Shown piece after piece: positions 1 to 7,735 of a stretch of DNA of 64,000 nucleotides. Made by a program: the position numbers and the translations under genes. The stretch is from Gemmatimonadales bacterium (GTDB taxonomy: Bacteria; Gemmatimonadota; Gemmatimonadetes; Gemmatimonadales; GWC2-71-9): assembly GCA_041390145.1 (NCBI GenBank), contig JAWKQM010000011.1, forward strand, positions 62,001 through 126,000, given 5' to 3'. The notes under the pieces are model-generated. The model saw nothing but the letters and a program-made list of their open reading frames with translations, was not told the DNA's origin and did no database searches. Positions within the stretch are counted from its first letter, which is position 1, and each line of letters begins with the position of its first letter.

Positions 1-1302
1 GAGGAGTTGTCCGCCAAGTACCAGCGCCTGACGGGCGGCATCACCGTGGAGTGGGAGGGCGAGACGCGGACACTGCCGCAGATCGGCCCGTTCCTGAAGA
101 GCCCGGACCGGGCCATCCGGGAGCGTGCGTTCCGCACCATGGGCGCACCGTACATCGCGCTGCGCACGGAGCTGGCGGACCTCTTCACCGAGATGTACGA
201 GCGCCGGCAACGGGTGGCCCGCAACTCGGGCTTTTCCGACTTCGAGGCCTACAGCTATGCCGCGAAGTGTCGCTTCGACTATACCCCGGACGACGTCACC
301 CGCTTTCACGACGCCGTCGAGGCGGAGGTCGTGCCCGCAGTGGCGCGCATCCTCGCACGCCGGAAGGAGGCGCTCGGCCTCGATGTGCTCCGGCCCTGGG
401 ACCTGGATGTGGACCCGGCCGGGCGGCCGCCGCTCAGGCCGTTCAAGGACTCGGCCGAACTCGTCGAGAAGGCGTCGCGGGTCTTCCATGCCGTGGCCCC
501 CGAACTCGGCGCCGAATTCGACCTCATGCGTGGCGAGCGGCTGCTGGATCTCGAGAGCCGCGCCGGCAAGGCCCCCGGCGGCTACTGCGAGACGCTGCAC
601 TTCCGGGGACGCCCCTTCATCCACATGAACGCGGTCGGCCTGCTCGACGACGTGAACACCCTCCTCCACGAGGCGGGTCACTCCTTCCATGCGTTCGCCT
701 CGCATCGCCAGCCGCTGCTCTGGCAGCGCTATGTCGGGTCCGAATCCGCGGAATTGGCATCGATGTCGATGGAGCTGCTCGCCGCGCCCTACCTCGCGGA
801 ACCGGGAGGGATGGCCTCGCCCGACCAGCTGCGGCTGGCCCGCATCGAGCATCTGGAAGAGGTGCTGATGACCCTGGCGCACGTGGCGGCGGTGGATGCG
901 TTTCAGCGCTGGATCTACACCAGCGGCCAGGGTGACAATGCCGCGGCGCGCGACGACGCGTGGCAGCGGCTCCGGGAGCGGTTCCAGACCGGCGTCGATT
1001 GGTCGGGGCTGGAGGATGAGCGCCTGGCGCGTTGGTATCGCCAACTGCACATCTTCCTCTACCCCTTCTACTACATCGAGTACGGGCTCGCCCAGCTCGG
1101 GGCGCTGCAGATCTGGCGCCGCAGCCGGACCGATCAGGCGGGGGCGGTCCGCGACTACCGGGAGGCGCTGGCGCTTGGCTGCACCGTCGGATTGCCGCAG
1201 ATGTATGCCAGGGCGGGGGCCCGATTTGGGGCGGATCGGCAGCTGATCCGCGAACTGGTGACCCTGGTGGAGGAAGAACTGGCGGTCCTCCGGGAGTCGT
1301 GA
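1..1302 (+). CDS. M3 family oligoendopeptidase (5' truncated by window edge)
   Basis: C-terminal part of a zinc metallopeptidase of the M3 (thimet/PepF) family, which cuts short peptides in the cytoplasm. The frame is already open at base 1, so the true start lies outside the window and the TTG at 7 is only an internal codon. Counting from that TTG, the zinc motif HEAGH is at residues 221-225, and Glu249 in the following helix is the likely third ligand. The 431 residues seen are shorter than the usual 560-600, which fits truncation at the edge rather than decay. A stem-loop follows the stop. Family assignment is firm; substrate is unknown. Confidence 0.9.
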   Translation, partial: EELSAKYQRLTGGITVEWEGETRTLPQIGPFLKSPDRAIRERAFRTMGAPYIALRTELADLFTEMYERRQRVARNSGFSDFEAYSYAAKCRFDYTPDDVTRFHDAVEAEVVPAVARILARRKEALGLDVLRPWDLDVDPAGRPPLRPFKDSAELVEKASRVFHAVAPELGAEFDLMRGERLLDLESRAGKAPGGYCETLHFRGRPFIHMNAVGLLDDVNTLLHEAGHSFHAFASHRQPLLWQRYVGSESAELASMSMELLAAPYLAEPGGMASPDQLRLARIEHLEEVLMTLAHVAAVDAFQRWIYTSGQGDNAAARDDAWQRLRERFQTGVDWSGLEDERLARWYRQLHIFLYPFYYIEYGLAQLGALQIWRRSRTDQAGAVRDYREALALGCTVGLPQMYARAGARFGADRQLIRELVTLVEEELAVLRES

Positions 1303-1323
1303 GGGCTGTTGCTTAATGGCGTC

Positions 1324-1344
1324 CGCGGGGCAAGATTCCCCGCG
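1324..1344 (+). terminator. Stem-loop after the M3 peptidase gene
   Basis: Seven-bp perfect GC stem CGCGGGG / CCCCGCG with a 7-nt loop, 21 nt after the stop and followed by a short TT. The T tract is weak. A second small hairpin (CGGCCCG / CGGGCCG, 1354-1372) lies just before infA, so one of the two could instead be a leader structure of infA. Confidence 0.45.
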
Positions 1345-1400
1345 TTCCCGTAGCGGCCCGGAGGTCGGGCCGTGAGTGTCCCAACAGTGGAGTGGCTTGG

Positions 1401-1619
1401 ATGGCGAAAGAAGAAGGCATCGAGATGGAAGGGGTGGTGACGGAAGTCCTCCCCGATCGTAACTACCGGGTGTTGCTGGAGAACGGCCACTCGATCCTGG
1501 CGTACGCCGCCGGCAAGATGAGCAAGTTCAAGATCCGGGTGCTCGAGGGAGACCGGGTCAGCGTGGTCCTCTCGCCCTACGACCTGACCCGGGGCCGGGT
1601 GACCTACCGCCACAAGTAG
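1401..1619 (+). CDS. infA: Translation initiation factor IF-1
   Basis: Single S1/OB-fold protein of 72 residues, the standard IF-1 length, that binds the 30S A site during initiation. The sequence runs [11 protein letters not shown] to the conserved end [15 protein letters not shown]. An upstream in-frame GTG at 1392 would add three residues, but the ATG at 1401 gives the canonical N-terminus and is preceded by a GGAG-type Shine-Dalgarno near 1390. It stands alone here rather than in the ribosomal-protein operon where it often sits, and is convergent with the cold-shock gene across a shared hairpin. Confidence 0.96.
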   Translation: MAKEEGIEMEGVVTEVLPDRNYRVLLENGHSILAYAAGKMSKFKIRVLEGDRVSVVLSPYDLTRGRVTYRHK

Positions 1620-1649
1620 CCTGGCGCACGCCACAGCCCCACCAACGAC

Positions 1650-1676
1650 GCGGGCCGCTCCTGAGGAGCGGCCCGC
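1650..1676. terminator. Bidirectional terminator between infA and the cold-shock gene
   Basis: Perfect 12-bp inverted repeat GCGGGCCGCTCC / GGAGCGGCCCGC with a 3-nt loop, lying between two convergent genes. TGACGTTTT follows on the + strand, so termination is better supported for infA than for the opposite gene. Confidence 0.8.
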
Positions 1677-1703
1677 TGACGTTTTGGTCACTGCCCGATG
1701 GAG

Positions 1704-1913
1704 CTAGACCTTGACGACGTTCTCGGCGGCGGGGCCCTTTGCACCCTGCACGATATCGAACTCGACCTTGTCGCCTTCGGCCAGGCTGCGGAAGCCCTCG
1801 GCCGAAATTGCCGTGTGGTGGACGAAGCAGTCCTTCTCGCCGCTCTCGGGGGTGATGAAGCCGAAGCCCTTCGCGTCGTTGAACCACTTCACGGTGCCGG
1901 TTGTACGTGCCAT
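1704..1913 (-). CDS. Cold-shock domain protein (CspA family)
   Basis: A 69-residue nucleic-acid-binding OB-fold protein: the start [15 protein letters not shown]1 as KGFGFI and RNP2 as CFVHH are all present. Family members act as RNA chaperones or transcription antiterminators. The ATG at 1913 was chosen over an upstream extension because it gives the conserved N-terminus and follows a GGAG about a dozen bases upstream. RNP2 begins with Cys where Val or Ile is more common, a minor variation. It is transcribed away from the kinase operon and converges on infA. Confidence 0.95.
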   Translation of the reverse strand: MARTTGTVKWFNDAKGFGFITPESGEKDCFVHHTAISAEGFRSLAEGDKVEFDIVQGAKGPAAENVVKV

Positions 1914-2014
1914 GAGTCCTAACTCCAGTGTGGTGTGTCCATAACGCCCGGACAGGATGTCCCGGGCGGCTTGCCGGTGTGGCCCGGACAATTTCCGGCA
2001 AAATCCCGGTCAAG

Positions 2015-3778
2015 TCAAGAGGAGCCGCCCGAGCCGCCGCCCCGCCACCAGCGCGCCGCCGCCCTCGCCCATTCGCCGCTGCGCTCCCGGACCTTGCGCC
2101 CCATGGCCCGCTGCAGGGCCTGCAGGAACTCGGCAGCCGAGGGGTACCGCGCCTCGACCTCGTTGCGCATCGCGCGCTGGAGGACCTGTTCGAGCGCCTC
2201 CGGCACGTCCGGCCGCCTGGCGCGCAGGTCGGGGAACCGGTCGGCGGTCTGGCGCGCGAGGACCTGCTCCGGCGTCCCGCCGGGAAACGGGGTTTCTCCC
2301 ATCAGGACGAAATAGGCCACGGCCGCCAGGCTGTAGAAATCGCTCCGCTGGTCCACGCGCTCACCCAGGAGCTGTTCGGGGCTGGCGAACTGTGGCGTGC
2401 CGCTCTGGCTGGTGGCGCCGCCGAACTTCCCCTCGCCGCGCAGGGCGAGGGCCAGGCCGAAGTCGGTGATGCGCAGCGTCCCGTCCGGGGCCAGGAGGAG
2501 GTTCTCCGGCTTGATGTCGCGGTGCACCAGCCCTGCGCCGTGGGCGTGCGCGAGGGCGAGCAGCGCCTGGTGCAGCATCTGGAGGACCAGGTCGAGGGGC
2601 AAGGGGCCCTCCCGGTCCACCAACTGCGCCAGGTTCGGGCCTCGCACGTATTCCATGGTGTACCAGAGCAGCCCCGCGCGGCCGCCGATGTCGTAGATGT
2701 CCACGATGTTCGGGTGATGAAGGCGCGCCGCGAGCTGCGCTTCGCGCCGGAACCGTTCGACGACCGGCGCCTCGGCGGTCAGGTACGGGTGGAGCACCTT
2801 CAGCGCGACCTCGCGCTCCAGGTGGAGGTCGCGCACCCGATAGACCCGGCCAAACCCGCCCGCCCCCAGTGCCTCGAACAGCTCGTAGTCGTCGCCGAGT
2901 GCCCGACGGAGGCGCTTTTCCCAGTGTTCGGTGTCCTGGAGCGGCGCGATCTCGCCGGGCGAGACGGCAGGACTCTCGTAGGTCCCGGCGTCCGAGGCGA
3001 AGTCCTCGAGCATTTCGGCGGGCGTGAGGTAGCGATCGTCGGGCGCGGCGCGCAGCGCCCGCAGCAGGATGCGGTCGAACGCCTTCGGAGACGTCGGGCG
3101 CAGCAGGGAGGGGCGCTCCACCGCCCGCGGGTCGAGCGGTGGCTCCCGGCCGGTGATGGCGTAGTAGATGATCGCCCCGGCCGTGAAGACGTCGCTGGCG
3201 GGATCGCCGCGCCCGCCCTCCCGCAGTTCCGGCGCCATGAACTCGAGCCCGGTGGGCTGGTGCCCCGCCGGGATCGTCGACAGGGTATAGCTGCAGTATC
3301 GGAGGTCGGTCACGGTGCCCCGGCCGGTGGGGCCGAGGAGGAGCGACGCCGGGACGATGCGCCGGACGATGATGCCACGGCTGTGCGCGTGGTCGAGTGC
3401 CGCGAGGATGTCCCTGGCCAGCGCGTGCACGGTGGGAATCGGCCGTGGTCCGCGCTGCAGCGCGTCGAGGGCGCTCTCTCCGTCGATCCAGCTGCCGGTG
3501 CGGTAGGCAAGATCGCCGATGATCCCCGCGTCGTAGGCATGCCGGATGGCGGGGTGGTCCAGCTGTGCGAGCGCCTCTGCCTCGCTCAGGAACCAGGCGC
3601 GGACGATGCTGTCCGGATACATGTTGACCCGCAGGCTCACCCGCCGCTTGAGCGTGAGGTCATACGCCTGGAAGAGCACCCGCTCGCGGGAGGCGGCCAC
3701 CATGTGATCGAGACGGTAGCGGTGCCCCAGCGCCGCCCGGGTGCGTTCGGTGTACAGACCGGGGTCGGTCAGCGCCAT
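2015..3778 (-). CDS. Tandem pseudokinase-serine/threonine protein kinase
   Basis: A 587-residue Hanks-type kinase with two kinase-like domains. The C-terminal one (about 297-560) is complete: a glycine loop GAGGFGRV, VAIK-like lysine at about 327, HRDIKPEN with Asp421, DFG with Asp439 and SPEQ in place of APE. The N-terminal domain (about 15-270) has the kinase layout but no glycine loop, Arg for the lysine (VSLRVN), VRR for HRD and DLR for DFG, so it should be a pseudokinase. There is no membrane segment, so it is probably cytosolic. ATG 3778 avoids overlap with the upstream gene; ATG 3835 is the alternative, and neither has a good Shine-Dalgarno. It is last in an operon with the CGNR and GGDEF genes. 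Confidence 0.85.
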   Translation of the reverse strand: MALTDPGLYTERTRAALGHRYRLDHMVAASRERVLFQAYDLTLKRRVSLRVNMYPDSIVRAWFLSEAEALAQLDHPAIRHAYDAGIIGDLAYRTGSWIDGESALDALQRGPRPIPTVHALARDILAALDHAHSRGIIVRRIVPASLLLGPTGRGTVTDLRYCSYTLSTIPAGHQPTGLEFMAPELREGGRGDPASDVFTAGAIIYYAITGREPPLDPRAVERPSLLRPTSPKAFDRILLRALRAAPDDRYLTPAEMLEDFASDAGTYESPAVSPGEIAPLQDTEHWEKRLRRALGDDYELFEALGAGGFGRVYRVRDLHLEREVALKVLHPYLTAEAPVVERFRREAQLAARLHHPNIVDIYDIGGRAGLLWYTMEYVRGPNLAQLVDREGPLPLDLVLQMLHQALLALAHAHGAGLVHRDIKPENLLLAPDGTLRITDFGLALALRGEGKFGGATSQSGTPQFASPEQLLGERVDQRSDFYSLAAVAYFVLMGETPFPGGTPEQVLARQTADRFPDLRARRPDVPEALEQVLQRAMRNEVEARYPSAAEFLQALQRAMGRKVRERSGEWARAAARWWRGGGSGGSS

Positions 3779-3797
3779 GAGGTCGAGTGCCTGGGAG

Positions 3798-4340
3798 TCA
3801 GTGGAATGCCCGCCGTCGATCGACGCGGACGGCATGCACCCCGGGTTCTGCGCTGCACCAGGTGCGGCCATGGTCCGGCGACCGGTCGACAAAATAGAGC
3901 GAGCATGGCTCCGCGCGGCAGCGGTGCACGCGGACCGCCGGATCGGAAAGCGTGTGGGCGGCGCTTCCTGCAATGGCTTCGAGGGCGGTGGCGGTACGAA
4001 GCGGTGCGAAGCCCAGGTGCCAGGCTCCACCCACGCGTGTCAGCTGCTGACGCCCCGCCGTCCGGGAGAGGACCTGGTTGATTTCATGGATGGCGGCGGC
4101 CGGGGGCTGGCGGTCCACCGAGAGCGCGGCGGCGACCGTCAGGAGGCGGGCGCGGAAGGCGAGGACCTGCTCGAACGGGAGGTCCTCGGCGTCGGAGCCG
4201 AGCTTTTCCGCCTTGGTCCAGCGATGGTATGCGGAGGCGTCGCCGAGCCCGTCGGGTGGGTCAGCCTCCCGGCCACGCGCGGTGTTGATGAAGTCGATCC
4301 AGACCGCGTCACCAAGCAGGATGAATTCGGGATCGGACAG
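3798..4340 (-). CDS. ABATE/CGNR-type zinc-finger protein, degenerate CGNR motif, CTG start
   Basis: A 180-residue protein resembling the ABATE-CGNR family of putative transcription regulators: an N-terminal segment with DFINT and a Trp-rich helix, then a C-terminal finger with Cys141, Cys146 and Trp161-Cys162. The fourth ligand and the CGNR signature are missing; the sequence there reads EPGVHAVRV. No ATG, GTG or TTG occurs in frame before residue 75, yet homology begins near residue 5. The CTG at 4340 follows a GGGAGG Shine-Dalgarno with 6-nt spacing and is the likely start. It lies 17 nt after the GGDEF gene and 19 nt before the kinase, so it is an operon member. DNA binding is inferred and doubtful given the broken finger. 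Confidence 0.65.
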   Translation of the reverse strand: MSDPEFILLGDAVWIDFINTARGREADPPDGLGDASAYHRWTKAEKLGSDAEDLPFEQVLAFRARLLTVAAALSVDRQPPAAAIHEINQVLSRTAGRQQLTRVGGAWHLGFAPLRTATALEAIAGSAAHTLSDPAVRVHRCRAEPCSLYFVDRSPDHGRTWCSAEPGVHAVRVDRRRAFH

Positions 4341-4357
4341 GGTTGCCTCCCGTCGGC

Positions 4358-5695
4358 TCAGAAGTCGCCGGCGACCTCGGCACGGTTTCCGCCGGCGCGC
4401 TTGGCCTTGTACATCGCGGCGTCGGCGGCGGCCATCAGGCTGCTCACGGTGGTGCCGTGGCCCGGCGCGGCGGCGACCCCGATGCTGACCGTGACCGGGC
4501 GCCCCAGCCCGAGTGCCGCGAGCTCGGCAAGCCCAGCCTGCACACGCCCGACCAGCACCATCGCCTCTCGTGGGGAGGTCATCGGGAGCATGACGAGGAA
4601 TTCGTCACCGCCAAGCCGACCGACCACGTCGGGCTGACGGCACTGCTGCTTGAGGAGCAGTCCGACCGCCCGGAGCAGGTCGTCGCCGGCGGCGTGCCCG
4701 CCGTTGTCGTTGACGAGCTTGAAGTTGTCGAGATCGAGCAGGATGACCGTGGTGTCGAGCTTGTGGCGCGTCGAGCGGGCGAGCTCGGCTCCGAGTCGCT
4801 CCTCGAGGGCCCGCCGATTCATCAGCGCCGTGAGTTCGTCGGTGTTGGCCGCGGTCTGCAGCTGCTCGACGAGGTGGGCGTTCTTCAGGGCGATCGCGGC
4901 GGCAAAGGAGAGGGTTCCCGCGAGGTCGAGTTCGGCTGGTCCGTACTCGCGGTCATTGAGGCGGGGGCCCAGCAGCAGGACGGCAAGCCGTTCGGTGCCG
5001 GCGTCGAGGGTCACCACGAGTTCCGTCGTCGGAGGCGCCAGCGCGGCGACCGCGATCTCCTGGCCGCCGATGGCTCCCGCCCCCGTGGGCAACACCGTGT
5101 CGAGCAGCGCGCGGGAAATGGGTGCGGGCCGAATCCGGTCGTCGAGCGACCGGAAGATCCTGGGCTCGTACACGTCTCCCGTCGGGCGCAGCAGGCAAGC
5201 CCACCACGTGAAAAACACTTCCGCCATGAAATCGAGGATCAGCTGCTCGGTTTCCGCCGACGAATGGACGGAGCTGAGCAGCCGGGCCACCTGGCGGAGG
5301 GCGCGGAGCTGGAAGGTGGCGTCATCGAGCGCCGATTGACGCTCCAGCAGCACGCTGCGCAGCTCCACGACCACCGACAGCCCGTGCGCCAGCGGCAGCG
5401 CCACCGCACGCAGCCGCGCAGCCAGGTCCGGTCCGGCGCTGATGACCACTTCGGTGTCGCCGCTCCGGATCTTGGCGACGGTCACCGCCGTGTCGAGCGC
5501 ATCCCGCGGCCCAATGCGCGGCACGGGCCCGAGCGGCGTGGAGATGTCGAACCAGATGTCGGTGGAGTTGAAGCGACCAACCAGGGCATCACGGCAGCGC
5601 TCAAACAGCTCCGCGTCGCTGCGGGAGAGTCGGCAGGCTGCCGCGAACGCGCTGGGGAGCGTACCAAGCGCAGATGCAGCGACGGATTGATCCAT
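4358..5695 (-). CDS. Diguanylate cyclase with N-terminal GAF-like region
   Basis: A 445-residue GGDEF protein predicted to make cyclic di-GMP. The catalytic GGDEF is intact at residues 362-366, and the product-inhibition I-site RQPD sits exactly five residues upstream (353-356), so the enzyme should be active and feedback-regulated. The N-terminal 270 residues form a soluble region that looks GAF-like, without membrane segments, so a cytoplasmic sensor is likely. ATG 5695 was chosen over TTG 5701 because TTG lies inside the -10 box TATAAT. It heads the operon with the CGNR protein and kinase, linking c-di-GMP to Ser/Thr phosphorylation. Confidence 0.9.
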   Translation of the reverse strand: MDQSVAASALGTLPSAFAAACRLSRSDAELFERCRDALVGRFNSTDIWFDISTPLGPVPRIGPRDALDTAVTVAKIRSGDTEVVISAGPDLAARLRAVALPLAHGLSVVVELRSVLLERQSALDDATFQLRALRQVARLLSSVHSSAETEQLILDFMAEVFFTWWACLLRPTGDVYEPRIFRSLDDRIRPAPISRALLDTVLPTGAGAIGGQEIAVAALAPPTTELVVTLDAGTERLAVLLLGPRLNDREYGPAELDLAGTLSFAAAIALKNAHLVEQLQTAANTDELTALMNRRALEERLGAELARSTRHKLDTTVILLDLDNFKLVNDNGGHAAGDDLLRAVGLLLKQQCRQPDVVGRLGGDEFLVMLPMTSPREAMVLVGRVQAGLAELAALGLGRPVTVSIGVAAAPGHGTTVSSLMAAADAAMYKAKRAGGNRAEVAGDF

Positions 5696-5700
5696 CCCCA

Positions 5701-5730
5701 ATTATACCGGGAAGACGCTCCGACCGCCAA
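5701..5730 (-). promoter_or_regulatory. Sigma-70 type promoter of the GGDEF operon (leaderless)
   Basis: Reading the minus strand: -35 TTGGCG (5730-5725), 18-bp spacer, perfect -10 TATAAT (5706-5701). Transcription should begin at about 5694-5695, the first base of the ATG, so the mRNA is predicted to have no leader. Confidence 0.7.
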
Positions 5731-5758
5731 GGCGACGTGACCGCGGTCACGTCCACCG

Positions 5759-6367
5759 TCAGCGGTCGATCTGCAGCAGGACGGCGAGTTCCCGGGTCAT
5801 GGCGTTCAATTCATCGAGCATGCCTCGATTGTGCCACTCGCGGCGGGAGTCGAGGTGATCGGCGATGGCGCCGAACCACCAGAGCGTGTCGCTCGGGGAC
5901 GCGTCGGGATCGGCGTGCAGGTATTCGGCCCCCAGCCGGCGCACCACGCGGATGGCCGCGCCGCAGTTGTGCAGTTCGTCGGCGGCGCAGATGTCGAGCC
6001 CGCGCGGTTCCGCGTCCGCAATCTGGATCAGGAACTCGCGCTTGCAGGTACGCCACGCGCGCAGGCGGCCGAGGGCATCGTGCCGGGGCTCGAGGACGTC
6101 GCAGGCGGTGGCCACCACGACCGGCCCGAACTTCTCGAGCACCTTCGCCTCGAGCTCCTCCCGCTCGTGCGGGGCCGCTTCCTCGAGGACGCGGTGCAGG
6201 ATGCCGGCAACCACGGTCAGGTCCTCGCAGCCGTAACGCGCGAGGATGATGGCGATGTTGGCGGGATGCGCCAGGTAGGCCATGGTTCGGTCCGGCCCCT
6301 GGACGGTGCCGTAGTGCTTGGCGGCGAAGGCCAGCGCGTGGTTGATGCGATCCGAGTATCCGTGCAT
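5759..6367 (-). CDS. HD-domain protein related to (p)ppGpp hydrolases, HD motif altered
   Basis: A 202-residue all-helical protein with the outline of the RelA/SpoT-MESH1 HD domain: His34 in the LAHPAN motif, ILHRVLEE at 57-63, and AADELHN with Asp130. Active members carry HD at the second motif; here it is His58-Arg59, so one metal ligand is lost while the other sites are kept. Hydrolysis of (p)ppGpp is therefore uncertain; a binding protein or altered phosphohydrolase is possible. It lies 19 nt downstream of queE on the same strand and may be co-transcribed. It is not QueD: no His-rich PTPS zinc motif is visible. Confidence 0.65.
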   Translation of the reverse strand: MHGYSDRINHALAFAAKHYGTVQGPDRTMAYLAHPANIAIILARYGCEDLTVVAGILHRVLEEAAPHEREELEAKVLEKFGPVVVATACDVLEPRHDALGRLRAWRTCKREFLIQIADAEPRGLDICAADELHNCGAAIRVVRRLGAEYLHADPDASPSDTLWWFGAIADHLDSRREWHNRGMLDELNAMTRELAVLLQIDR

Positions 6368-6386
6368 GGGACCCTGTGGGTGGGAG

Positions 6387-7025
6387 TCAGGGAAGTCCGA
6401 TGAGTTTGTGCGTCTGCAGGCTCAGGCGCCATGATGGATGCGCAAGGCAGTAGGCAGCGGCCTGGGCGGTGTGTTCCCGGCGTCGTGGCCCGTCCATCGG
6501 CTGCAGGAAGCGATGCGTGAATTCGAGGGCCTCGAAGGCGTCGGGCGGCGCATCGGGTTGGGGAAAGACCAGCTTCAATTCGTCGCCACGCCGCAGCTGT
6601 ACGGGCGCCCCGGCCTTGGGGCTGACGCAAATCCAGTCGAGCCCCGGTGGAGCCGCCTGCGTTCCGTTGGTTTCCACCGCCACCACGAATCCCGCCGCAT
6701 GCAGGGCGTCCACCGCCGCGGCATCGAGCTGCAAGAGCGGCTCACCCCCGGTGCAGACGACGTAGGGAATGCCATCCCCCGGAGCGGCGGGCCAGGCGGC
6801 GGCGACCGCCGCCGCGAGTGCTGTCGGCGTCGTGAAGCGTCCGCCGCCGGGCCCGTCCGTTCCGACAAAATCGGTGTCGCAGAAGTTGCAGGTGGCGCTG
6901 GCGCGGTCCGCCTCGCGGCCGCTCCAGAGATTGCAGCCGGCAAACCGGCAGAACACCGCCGGCCGCCCGGCGTGAGCGCCCTCACCCTGCAGCGTGTAGA
7001 AGATTTCCTTGACGGCGTAGCTCAT
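6387..7025 (-). CDS. queE: 7-carboxy-7-deazaguanine synthase
   Basis: Radical SAM enzyme of 212 residues that contracts 6-carboxytetrahydropterin to 7-carboxy-7-deazaguanine in the preQ1/queuosine pathway. Cys31, Cys46 and Cys49 give the QueE-specific C-x14-C-x2-C cluster motif, ending in [17 protein letters not shown] is the SAM-binding GGE segment and VETNGT follows. The ATG overlaps the queC stop as ATGA, so the two are translationally coupled. Identity is firm. Confidence 0.95.
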   Translation of the reverse strand: MSYAVKEIFYTLQGEGAHAGRPAVFCRFAGCNLWSGREADRASATCNFCDTDFVGTDGPGGGRFTTPTALAAAVAAAWPAAPGDGIPYVVCTGGEPLLQLDAAAVDALHAAGFVVAVETNGTQAAPPGLDWICVSPKAGAPVQLRRGDELKLVFPQPDAPPDAFEALEFTHRFLQPMDGPRRREHTAQAAAYCLAHPSWRLSLQTHKLIGLP

Positions 7026-7714
7026 GCCGGGAGGTACCGGGCGGGATCAGGCTGCCCGACTGCCCGGAAGCCCTCGAGTCGGAGCTGGCAGGCGTCGCAT
7101 CGGCCGCACGACACGCCGTCCGGCGCGGGATCGTAGCAGCTCAGTGTCATCCCGAAGTCGACGCCCAGCTCGAGTCCGCGGGCGATGATGTCCGCCTTGC
7201 TCATCGCGAGCAGCGGGGCGTGAATCGACATCCGCCGGCCCTCGACGCCTGCCCGCGTGGCCAGGTTGGCCATCCGCTCGAACGCCTCCACGAATGCCGG
7301 CCGGCAGTCAGGGTAGCCGCTGTAATCCACGGCGTTGATTCCAAGAAAGATGTCGGCGGCGCCCAGCACCTCGGCGCAGCCGAGGGCGTAGGAGAGGAAG
7401 ATCGTGTTGCGAGCGGGGACATACGTGATCGGAATGCCGTCGGCGCGCGCCGCGGCGTCGCGGTCCTTGGGGACCGGAAGGTCGTCGGTGAGTGCGGACC
7501 CCCCGAACGCGCGCAGGTCGATCTCGATGATCCGGTGCGAGGCGGCACCGAGGTGACTAGCGACCGCGGCGGCGCTTGTCAGCTCGACGGCGTGACGCTG
7601 ACCGTAGCGGAAGCTCAGGGCATGGCAGGCAAATCCCTCCGCACGGGCGACAGCCAGTGTCGTGGCGGAATCGAGACCTCCGCTCAGGAGGACGACGGCC
7701 GGGGGAGAGGGCAT
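7022..7714 (-). CDS. queC: 7-cyano-7-deazaguanine synthase
   Basis: ATP-dependent nitrile synthase (230 residues) that converts 7-carboxy-7-deazaguanine to preQ0. The PP-loop SGGLDSATT is at residues 11-19, and the C-terminal zinc site has four cysteines in the form [17 protein letters not shown]. It is followed by queE with a 4-nt overlap. The ATG sits four bases after a TATCTTTG element, so the transcript is probably leaderless. queF is about 12 kb away; queD is not in the window. Confidence 0.96.
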   Translation of the reverse strand: MPSPPAVVLLSGGLDSATTLAVARAEGFACHALSFRYGQRHAVELTSAAAVASHLGAASHRIIEIDLRAFGGSALTDDLPVPKDRDAAARADGIPITYVPARNTIFLSYALGCAEVLGAADIFLGINAVDYSGYPDCRPAFVEAFERMANLATRAGVEGRRMSIHAPLLAMSKADIIARGLELGVDFGMTLSCYDPAPDGVSCGRCDACQLRLEGFRAVGQPDPARYLPA

Positions 7715-7718
7715 CCCG

Positions 7719-7726
7719 CAAAGATA
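7719..7726 (-). promoter_or_regulatory. TAnnTTTG -7 element directly before queC
   Basis: TATCTTTG on the minus strand, ending four bases before the queC ATG. It matches the Bacteroidota -7 consensus exactly. Its position in the 21-nt gap after the upstream epimerase predicts a start point within or at the ATG. No clear -33 partner was seen. Confidence 0.5.
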
Positions 7727-7735
7727 CCACGGGAT

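Noticed and set aside
3778..4030. Longer kinase starting at GTG 4030
   Set aside because: It would overlap most of the CGNR-like gene in another frame; the added residues look like a shadow translation.
5759..6367. QueD (6-carboxytetrahydropterin synthase)
   Set aside because: Position next to queE suggested it, but the sequence is HD-like and lacks the PTPS zinc and catalytic residues.
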